From Oscillospiraceae bacterium (GTDB lineage: Bacteria; Bacillota; Clostridia; Oscillospirales; Oscillospiraceae), in assembly GCA_016293265.1 (NCBI GenBank), contig JAEDEN010000086.1:1-6683 (forward strand): a stretch of DNA of 6,683 nucleotides, written 5' to 3'. The notes under the pieces were generated by a model. It was not told where the DNA came from and ran no database searches. It saw nothing but the letters and a program-made list of their open reading frames with translations. Made by a program: the position numbers and the translations under genes. Below, one piece after another: positions 1-4,242 of this stretch (its first letter is position 1; every line of letters starts with the position of its first letter).

Positions 1-1196
1 GCCAGGAACAGGGACGCCTTGGCGTTGCCCAGGGCGATGAAGGTCTGCTGGCAGGCGACCTGGATGCCGAAGATGCCCGTGGCCCCCATGTAGACCCGCA
101 GGGCCCAGGCGCCGTAGCGCACCAGCTCCCCGTCGGAGTTGAAGAGCCTGACAAAGGCGCCGGGGAAGAGCTGCACCAGGACCCAAAGGGACAGGGAGTA
201 CACCAGGCAGGAGGTGAGGAGGCACTGGAAGGTCTGGCGCACCCGCTGGGGGTTCCGGGCGCCGTAATTGTAGCTGACGATGGGCTGGGCCCCCTGGGTC
301 AGGCCGTGGAGGGGCATCATGGCGAACTGCATCACGCTGGTGAGGACGGTCATGGCCGCCACCGCCGTATCCCCGCCGTATTTCAGCAGGGAGGAGTTGA
401 AGCACACGGCGATCAGGCTCTCCGTGGACTGCATGATGAAAGGAGACAGGCCCAGGGCCAGGCAGGGGAGGAACACCCGGGGCACGGGCTTCAGGCACTC
501 CCGGCGCAGCCGCCATTTCGTCTTGGGGCCGGTGAGGAACCGCAGCACCCAAAGGGCGCTGACCGCCTGGGACAAAATGGTGGCCAGGGCCGCGCCCCGC
601 ACCCCCATCCCCAGGAGAAAGATGAAGACGGGGTCCAGAAGGATGTTCAGCCCCGCGCCGATGAGGGTGGTCTTCATGCTGATGGTGGTGAAGCCCTGGG
701 CGGTGATGTAGGCGTTCATGCCCAGGGTCACCTGGACAAAAACGGTGCCCAGGGTGTAGATGCGCAGGTAGTCCAGGGCGTAGCCCACGGTGTTCTCGCT
801 GGCCCCGAAGGTGAGAAGCAGGGGCTGGGCGAACACCTGGAACACCGCCGTCAGCACCAGGGAGGTCACCAGCAGCAGGGTGAAGCTGTTGCCCATGATG
901 CGCTCGGCGGCATCTCCGTTCCCCCGCCCCTCCTCAATGGAGGCCCGGGGGGCGCCCCCCATGGCCATCAGGGCTGCGAAGGCGGAGATCACCAGAATGA
1001 TGGGCAGGCACACGCCCACCCCCGTCAGCGCCAGCTTGCCCACCGTCTCCGCCGGCTGCATATGGCCGATGTAGATGCGGTCCACCAGGTTGTAGAGCAT
1101 ATTCACCACCTGGGAGGTGATGGTGGGGAGGGAGAGGGAGAAGAGGAGCTTTCTCACATTCCCGCCGGCCAGGTCCATGGCGTTCCGGTCCTTCAT
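1..1196 (-). CDS. MATE-family multidrug efflux transporter (MepA/DinF type), 3' end cut by window edge
   Basis: This is an integral membrane pump that would export cationic drugs or metabolites in exchange for Na+ or H+. The frame stays open for 398 codons from the ATG at 1196-1194 to the left edge, so the last part (families are usually 440-460 residues) is missing. It begins MKDRNAMDLAGGNVRKLL. MATE hallmarks visible are NMLYNLVDRIYIGH near residues 32-45, a GLNILLDPVFIF segment near the middle, and GLTQGAQPIVSYNYGA in the second half. Many hydrophobic helices are evident, fitting a 12-helix fold. The start is chosen because GGAGGAGG (1211-1204) lies 7 bases upstream and the ATG overlaps the stop of the upstream marR gene as ATGA, implying translational coupling. 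Control is therefore probably through that MarR protein. The family call is firm; the substrate cannot be read from sequence. Confidence 0.93.
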   Translation of the reverse strand, partial: MKDRNAMDLAGGNVRKLLFSLSLPTITSQVVNMLYNLVDRIYIGHMQPAETVGKLALTGVGVCLPIILVISAFAALMAMGGAPRASIEEGRGNGDAAERIMGNSFTLLLVTSLVLTAVFQVFAQPLLLTFGASENTVGYALDYLRIYTLGTVFVQVTLGMNAYITAQGFTTISMKTTLIGAGLNILLDPVFIFLLGMGVRGAALATILSQAVSALWVLRFLTGPKTKWRLRRECLKPVPRVFLPCLALGLSPFIMQSTESLIAVCFNSSLLKYGGDTAVAAMTVLTSVMQFAMMPLHGLTQGAQPIVSYNYGARNPQRVRQTFQCLLTSCLVYSLSLWVLVQLFPGAFVRLFNSDGELVRYGAWALRVYMGATGIFGIQVACQQTFIALGNAKASLFL

Positions 1197-1636
1197 ACCG
1201 GCACCTCCTCCGCAAGGCGGGCGCCGTTTTCCAGCAGAATGTCCCACAGGGCCTGGAACTGGGCCTGCTGTTCCTGGCTCAGGGGGGCGAAGAGGGCCCG
1301 GCCGCAGTCGGACTGGATGTCCTGGCAGGCCCGGGCCACGGGAAGGCCCTCCTTGGTGATGGAAAGGTGGATGACGCGGCGGTCTTCGGCGTCGGCGGAG
1401 CGGGCGAGGAAGCCCTGCTCCGTCAGCAGGTCCACGGCCTGGGATACCTGGGACTTGGAGATGCCCCGGTACTCCGTGATGTCCCGGGCGGTGTCATAGC
1501 AGGGGTTGTTGGCCAGGAAGAGAAGGACGTCGATTTCCCGCATGGAGAGGTGGTAGCGCTGGGAAAGGGGGGCGAAGCGGCGGCCGCAGTAGGCCCCGAA
1601 CTGCCGCGAGAATTGTAAAAGGCGGGTAGCGTTCAT
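1193..1636 (-). CDS. MarR-family transcriptional regulator, first gene of the MATE operon
   Basis: This predicted 147-residue DNA-binding repressor has the size and layout of MarR proteins: an N-terminal dimerisation helix, a winged helix-turn-helix at about residues 30-95, and a C-terminal helix. The recognition helix region reads ISKSQVSQAVDLL (59-71), and the wing carries the family Asp-Arg-Arg signature at 85-87 (AEDRRVIHLSITKEG). The start at 1636 is preferred over an in-frame ATG at 1696 because GGAGG lies 5 bases before it. The longer version would add a Phe/Lys-rich, non-conserved leader reading through the promoter and operator. Its TGA overlaps the MATE start by 4 bases, so the pair is an operon. 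MarR proteins next to a pump usually repress it until a ligand binds, so autoregulation through the repeats just upstream is inferred. The ligand is unknown. Confidence 0.93.
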   Translation of the reverse strand: MNATRLLQFSRQFGAYCGRRFAPLSQRYHLSMREIDVLLFLANNPCYDTARDITEYRGISKSQVSQAVDLLTEQGFLARSADAEDRRVIHLSITKEGLPVARACQDIQSDCGRALFAPLSQEQQAQFQALWDILLENGARLAEEVPV

Positions 1637-1651
1637 GAATGCCTCCAATCG

Positions 1652-1689
1652 TTTGAAAAAGAACGGTTTCAAAAAGAACGAATGAAACC
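1652..1689. promoter_or_regulatory. Candidate MarR operator: direct and inverted repeats over the start of transcription
   Basis: Two 14-base direct repeats with one mismatch, TTTGAAAAAGAACG (1652-1665) and TTTCAAAAAGAACG (1667-1680), are set 15 bases apart. The mismatch makes TTTGAAA (1652-1658) and TTTCAAA (1667-1673) an inverted pair. A second inverted pair, GGTTTC (1665-1670) and GAAACC (1684-1689), reaches into the -10 box. The placement from the -10 to the early leader is ideal for repression. That the adjacent MarR protein binds here is an inference. Confidence 0.5.
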
Positions 1690-1715
1690 ATAGCACAGGA
1701 TGGAGGGGATGTCAA
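1687..1715 (-). promoter_or_regulatory. Promoter of the marR-MATE operon
   Basis: On the minus strand a perfect -35 TTGACA (1715-1710) is followed after 17 bases by TATGGT (1692-1687), with an extended -10 TG one base before it. Transcription would start near 1680, giving a leader of about 45 bases before the marR ATG. Repeats of operator type begin inside the -10 box. This is read from the sequence; no expression data are available. Confidence 0.75.
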
Positions 1716-1801
1716 GGAAATTCGTTTGCAGCGCCTTGCAATACCTGCGGAAATGTGGCATCATACAGACAGGCACCCCTGGAAAAGCGCGAAATTTCTC
1801 A

Positions 1802-1830
1802 TTGACAAACAGGGACAGGTGGGGTATCCT
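1802..1830 (+). promoter_or_regulatory. Promoter of the degV-like gene
   Basis: A perfect -35 TTGACA (1802-1807) is separated by 17 bases from TATCCT (1825-1830). The start of transcription would be near 1837, giving a leader of about 35 bases. The box lies inside the upstream in-frame extension of the degV-like reading frame, which supports the later start at 1873. Confidence 0.7.
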
Positions 1831-1839
1831 ATAGAAAAG

Positions 1840-1854
1840 TGGTTTTCAAAACCA
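1840..1854. promoter_or_regulatory. Perfect palindrome at the degV-like transcription start (operator candidate)
   Basis: TGGTTTT and AAAACCA are exact reverse complements around one central C, a 15-base perfect palindrome 9 bases past the -10 box. A repressor bound here would block initiation or early elongation. It shares the 8-mer TTTCAAAA with the marR operator candidate at 1667-1674, but which protein binds is unknown. The stem is too short, with no loop, to be a terminator. Confidence 0.45.
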
Positions 1855-1872
1855 GATTATGAGGAGATAAAT

Positions 1873-2718
1873 ATGACGTGGAATATTGTCAGTGACAGCA
1901 GCTGCGATATGCGCGCGGCGCAGTTCAGCAGCGGCGCCGCCGCCTTCGAGGCGATTCCCCTGTGCCTGCGGGTGGGCGAGAAGGAATACTGGGACACCGA
2001 GGAACTGAATACGCAGGAGCTTCTTGCCGCCATGGCGACGGAAAAGACCGCCTCCTCCACCGCCTGTCCCGCCCCGGCCGCCTTTGCCCGGGCCTTTGAA
2101 AAGGCGGACCGCTCCATTTGCTTCACCATTTCCGCCAACCTCTCCGGCACCTATAACGCCGCCTGCCTGGGCCGGGAGATGGTGCTGGAGGAGCACCCCG
2201 AAAAGAAGATCTGCGTCATCGACTCCAAATCCACCGCCGGCGCCATGATCCTGCTCATCCGCAGGGCCAAGGCCCTCATTGAGGCGGACCCCGATATGGA
2301 TTTCGAGGCTTTCTGCGACGCGCTGCGGATGTACCAGGCCTCCCTGCGGACAGTGTTCACCCTGGAGAATTTTGACAACCTCATCAAAAACGGCCGGATG
2401 CGCCCCCTGGTGGGCACCCTGCTCCACTCCCTGGGCATCCACGTCATCGCAGACGCCACCCCCCAGGGCACCATCCATGTCTCCGACAAGGCCCGGGGTG
2501 AGGTCAAGACCTACAAGCGCATGGCCCAGCTCATGGGGGAGAGCAAGGACTGCACCGGGGCGGAGGTCATCATCTCCCACTGCAATAACCTGGAAGGGGC
2601 GGCCCGGCTCAAGCAGCAGATCTTGGAGAGCCTGCCGGTCAAGAGCGTGGAGCTGGTGCCCTGCCGGGGCCTTTGCAGCTTCTATGCCATGGACAAGGGC
2701 CTCATCGTGGGCTTCTGA
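1873..2718 (+). CDS. DegV-family (FakB-like) fatty-acid-binding protein
   Basis: This 281-residue protein has the length and fold signature of the DegV family. Characterised members (FakB) bind a fatty acid and present it to the kinase FakA for entry into phospholipids. Visible motifs are SDSSCD at 7-12, STACPAP near 62-68 (in the place of the usual TSQPSP; the Thr is kept), ISANLSGTYNAA at 86-97, VIDSKSTAG at 115-123, and NLIKNGRMRPLVG at 169-181 corresponding to the usual LxxLKKGGR segment. The C-terminus CSFYAMDKGLIVGF lacks the common HTGPG stretch, so this may be a divergent subfamily with a different ligand. The start at 1873 is chosen because GAGGAG sits 6 bases upstream; an in-frame ATG at 1726 precedes the promoter. 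It is probably a single-gene transcript ending at the hairpin at 2746. No FakA partner is in the window. The family is sure; the ligand is not. Confidence 0.92.
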   Translation: MTWNIVSDSSCDMRAAQFSSGAAAFEAIPLCLRVGEKEYWDTEELNTQELLAAMATEKTASSTACPAPAAFARAFEKADRSICFTISANLSGTYNAACLGREMVLEEHPEKKICVIDSKSTAGAMILLIRRAKALIEADPDMDFEAFCDALRMYQASLRTVFTLENFDNLIKNGRMRPLVGTLLHSLGIHVIADATPQGTIHVSDKARGEVKTYKRMAQLMGESKDCTGAEVIISHCNNLEGAARLKQQILESLPVKSVELVPCRGLCSFYAMDKGLIVGF

Positions 2719-2745
2719 CCGGAACGCTGCCTGCAGCATATAACT

Positions 2746-2776
2746 AAGAGCCTGACCGGCCCGGTCAGGCTCTTTT
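2746..2776 (+). terminator. Intrinsic terminator shared by convergent degV-like and rubrerythrin genes
   Basis: AAGAGCCTGACCGG (2746-2759) and CCGGTCAGGCTCTT (2761-2774) are perfect reverse complements around a single base. In practice this gives a stem of about 13 bp with a 3-base loop, followed by TTTT for rightward transcripts. It begins 28 bases after the degV-like stop and ends 6 bases before the rubrerythrin stop on the other strand. Leftward the T tail is poor (CTTAGTTAT), so termination of rubrerythrin here is likely but less certain. Confidence 0.9.
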
Positions 2777-2781
2777 GCTGC

Positions 2782-3387
2782 TTACCCCAGCATCCGGGGG
2801 GAGGAAAAGGGGGCGAATTCCAGGGGAATGAAGTATCCCTGGGGATGCTGGCACACAGGGCAGCTCCGGGGCACCTGGACCACCTCCAGGATATACCCGC
2901 AGTTCAGGCACATCCAGGGACGGGGGGTATCGGATGCAAAGAGGCGGCCGGCCTCCATGGCCTTGGCCAGGGTCTCAAAGCGCCGGCCATGGGCGGCCTC
3001 GATGGAGGCGATTTCCCGGAAGGCGTGGGCAATCTCCCGGAATCCCTCCTCCTCCGCCTTTTTGGCGAAGGCGGGGTAGACGGTCTCCGCCTCCTCGAAT
3101 TCATTGTGGGCGGCACGGCGCAGCAGGTCGCAGACGTCGTTGGTGATGTCCACGGGGTAGCCGCCGTCGATGTGGACCGTGCCGCCGGAGGCCTCCCCCA
3201 TATCATGGTAGAAGATCTCCCCGTGCTCCTTCTCCTGCCCGGCGGTGAAGGTGAAAACCGCCTCCAGGGCGTAGAGCTGCTGCTGCCTGCACAAAGAGGC
3301 GGCGAAGGTGTAGCGGTTCCGGGCCTGGGACTCCCCCGCGAAGGCCCGCATCAGGTTTTTCAAAGTCTCACTTTCCTGCAGCTTCAT
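2782..3387 (-). CDS. rbr: Rubrerythrin (ferritin-like di-iron domain plus rubredoxin domain)
   Basis: This cytoplasmic peroxide-scavenging enzyme of anaerobes reduces H2O2 to water at a di-iron centre fed through a rubredoxin iron. The 201-residue protein has an N-terminal four-helix domain with all expected iron ligands: Glu19 (AGESQARNRY), Glu52 and His55 (GQEKEHGE), Glu96 and Glu99 (HNEFEEAE), and Glu130 with His133 (SIEAAHGRRF). The C-terminal rubredoxin-like domain has Cys160-x2-Cys163 (CLNCGY) and Cys176-x2-Cys179 (CPVCQHPQGYF). Electrons would come from NADH via a rubredoxin or flavoprotein not seen here. The start is supported by AGGAGG (3400-3395) 7 bases upstream. A leftward promoter at 3625-3653 could drive it through a long structured leader. 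It is a single gene, convergent with the degV-like gene. The ligand alignment is by eye against the known Desulfovibrio pattern; the assignment is secure. Confidence 0.96.
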   Translation of the reverse strand: MKLQESETLKNLMRAFAGESQARNRYTFAASLCRQQQLYALEAVFTFTAGQEKEHGEIFYHDMGEASGGTVHIDGGYPVDITNDVCDLLRRAAHNEFEEAETVYPAFAKKAEEEGFREIAHAFREIASIEAAHGRRFETLAKAMEAGRLFASDTPRPWMCLNCGYILEVVQVPRSCPVCQHPQGYFIPLEFAPFSSPRMLG

Positions 3388-3471
3388 GGCTGTTCCTCCT
3401 GTTAAGTGGATTTACAGGTAGGATGCGGAAAAACGGGAAGGATATGCAGAAAACAGGGTCCGGGCCCAAAA

Positions 3472-3515
3472 CCGGCTTCCGCCGGCCGCCCTCATCCCGT
3501 GCTTCGGGAGAAGGG
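3472..3515 (-). other. Two further hairpins in the rubrerythrin upstream region
   Basis: CCCTCATCCCG (3489-3499) pairs with CGGGAGAAGGG (3505-3515) across a 5-base loop, an 11-bp stem with one mismatch and one G-T pair. Next to it CCGGC (3472-3476) and GCCGG (3481-3485) form a short stem. Read leftward, that stem has a GGAA loop and is followed by TTTT. If transcription from 3625-3653 continues into rubrerythrin, both lie in the leader. No known riboswitch class was recognised. Confidence 0.4.
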
Positions 3516-3618
3516 ATATAACGGAAGGCCGGGCAGCGATTAAGCTGCCCGGCCTTCCGCGTTTAAAATAGAGAAAGGAGAGGGAGAAAAAGAGAAAAAT
3601 CATGTTGTTCTTGCTTGC
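3516..3618 (-). ncRNA. Candidate small RNA or attenuated leader, CU-rich with 3' hairpin
   Basis: A leftward promoter (3653-3625) would start RNA near 3618, and the perfect hairpin at 3559-3522 with TTATAT after it would end it near 3516, giving roughly 100 bases. The 5' part is unstructured and pyrimidine-rich: all of 3599-3570 is C or U in the RNA, including UCUCCC and CUCUCC. Such CU-rich loops in Gram-positive small RNAs pair with Shine-Dalgarno sequences. An ATG at 3603 opens a short frame, but it has no ribosome binding site. The alternative is that this is simply the 5' leader of rubrerythrin, with the hairpin as an attenuator. It was not recognised as any known RNA family. Confidence 0.35.
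3522..3559. terminator. Perfect 16-bp hairpin, terminator-like, between divergent genes
   Basis: CGGAAGGCCGGGCAGC (3522-3537) and GCTGCCCGGCCTTCCG (3544-3559) are exact reverse complements with loop GATTAA. It is flanked by TTATAT on the leftward exit and by GTTTAAAA past the stem on the rightward exit, so it could act in either direction, with weak U tracts. It lies in front of two divergent genes, where no coding transcript should end. It may end a small RNA or attenuate the rubrerythrin leader. Confidence 0.6.
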
Positions 3619-3624
3619 AGATTT

Positions 3625-3653
3625 ATCATAACGGCTGTTTTTCCCAAAGTCAA
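3625..3653 (-). promoter_or_regulatory. Near-consensus leftward promoter toward rubrerythrin
   Basis: On the minus strand TTGACT (3653-3648), a 17-base spacer and TATGAT (3630-3625) form a very good sigma-A type promoter, 238 bases from the rubrerythrin ATG. The -10 box lies inside TTATCATAA (3623-3631), a small palindrome resembling part of a PerR box. TTTTCCC (3639-3645) and GGGAAAA (3661-3667) form an inverted pair around the -35 box. No better promoter is seen closer to the gene. Confidence 0.7.
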
Positions 3654-3659
3654 TCACTT

Positions 3660-3728
3660 GGGGAAAACCTTCACAGAATATTCACAGGTTTGGGGAAAAT
3701 GGGGAATAAGGTTCACAAAATGTTCAAA
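3660..3728. repeat. Paired TTCACA-type repeats between divergent promoters
   Basis: TTCACAGAATATTCACA (3670-3686) and TTCACAAAATGTTCAAA (3712-3728) match at 14 of 17 bases and are set exactly 42 bases apart, about four helical turns. Each is preceded by a related GGGGAAAACC (3660-3669) or GGGGAATAAGG (3701-3711), so the repeat unit is about 27 bases. A further TTGGGGAAAA occurs at 3658-3667 and 3690-3699. The location between the leftward promoter and the marR-ABC promoter suggests binding sites for an unidentified regulator. Confidence 0.45.
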
Positions 3729-3747
3729 ATCTCTTCAGAAAAAGCGG

Positions 3748-3776
3748 TTGACTCCGAAAAGAAAGCATGCTAATAT
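3748..3776 (+). promoter_or_regulatory. Promoter of the marR-ABC exporter operon
   Basis: TTGACT (3748-3753) and TAATAT (3771-3776) are 17 bases apart, with an extended -10 TGC directly before the -10 box. The predicted start of transcription is near 3783, giving a leader of about 25 bases before the marR ATG. The -10 box lies inside a palindromic operator candidate. Confidence 0.8.
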
Positions 3777-3789
3777 TTAGCATACTAAA
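3767..3789. promoter_or_regulatory. Palindromic MarR operator candidate over the -10 box
   Basis: ATGCTAA (3767-3773) and TTAGCAT (3777-3783) are perfect reverse complements around TAT. A second overlapping inverted pair, TTTAG (3776-3780) and CTAAA (3785-3789), extends it. A dimeric MarR protein bound here would cover the -10 box and start site, giving autorepression of the operon. TTAGCAT-type palindromes are usual for MarR regulators. The binding partner is inferred from position. Confidence 0.65.
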
Positions 3790-3807
3790 TAAAAAGGAGG
3801 AAGGCTC

Positions 3808-4242
3808 ATGAAGGACCGGGACTTTTACGGCCCGCTGCTGGGACACTGCGCCCACCTTGCTAAGGAGCGGATGCGGGGCCCCATGACCGGCTACGGCATG
3901 ACCCCCGCCCAGACCAACGTGCTGCTGTACCTGCATGAAAACGGCTGCACCAGCCAGTCGGCGCTGGCGGAGCAGATGCGGGTGAAGGCCCCCACGGCCA
4001 ACGGCATACTGGAACGCATGGAGGAAAAGGGCCTTCTCTGCCGCACCGTGGATGCCAAGGACGCCCGCCGCCGCATTGTGGCCCTGACGGACAAGGGCCG
4101 GGGGCTGGTGGCGGAGCTGGAGCGCTGCTTTCAGGAGGCGGAGGCCGACATTGTGCGGGGCTTCAGCCGGGAAGAGAAGGAGCAGCTGAAGGTGCTGCTG
4201 CGGCGCGTGATGGCAAATCTTGAGGAGGAATACAAGGTATGA
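3808..4242 (+). CDS. MarR-family transcriptional regulator, first gene of the ABC exporter operon
   Basis: This 144-residue winged helix-turn-helix repressor has helix-turn-helix positions at about 48-75 (TSQSALAEQMRVKAPTANGI and onward) and a wing with Asp85-x-Arg87-Arg88-Arg89 before IVALTDKGR, the standard MarR pattern. A Cys pair at 14 and 47 is present, but no known redox-sensing arrangement is obvious. AGGAGG (3795-3800) lies 7 bases before the ATG. Its TGA overlaps the ABC start by 4 bases (ATGA at 4239-4242), so expression is coupled to the exporter. A MarR gene leading two half-exporters usually represses them until the drug or metabolite binds it. The protein differs clearly from the MarR at 1193-1636, so the two modules probably respond to different signals. 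Confidence 0.94.
   Translation: MKDRDFYGPLLGHCAHLAKERMRGPMTGYGMTPAQTNVLLYLHENGCTSQSALAEQMRVKAPTANGILERMEEKGLLCRTVDAKDARRRIVALTDKGRGLVAELERCFQEAEADIVRGFSREEKEQLKVLLRRVMANLEEEYKV

Noticed and set aside
306..1499. 397-residue rightward open frame opposite MATE and marR
   Set aside because: It is His/Gln/Gly-rich low-complexity translation, the usual antisense product of GC-rich codons. It has no family motifs and runs opposite two well-supported genes.
1637..1696. 20-residue N-terminal extension of the first MarR protein
   Set aside because: The Phe/Lys-rich leader translates the operator repeats, and the ATG at 1636 has a GGAGG 5 bases upstream.
1726..1872. N-terminal extension of the degV-like protein
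   Set aside because: The extra 49 residues precede or cover the promoter and palindrome and resemble no DegV N-terminus. The ATG at 1873 has a good ribosome binding site and starts at the conserved SDSSCD end.
1846..2739. 297-residue leftward open frame opposite the degV-like gene
   Set aside because: It is Gly/His/Gln-rich with no motifs, and the opposite strand encodes a clear DegV protein with promoter, ribosome binding site and terminator.
3472..3559. Riboswitch in the rubrerythrin leader
   Set aside because: Several stems are present, but I recognise no conserved core of a known class such as FMN, cobalamin, SAM, TPP or a metal-sensing riboswitch. Kept only as unassigned hairpins.
3412..3657. 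81-residue leftward frame in the rubrerythrin upstream region
   Set aside because: Its ATG lies upstream of the predicted transcription start and overlaps the -35 box. The internal ATG at 3603 has no ribosome binding site, and the frame runs through hairpins, so a coding role is unlikely.
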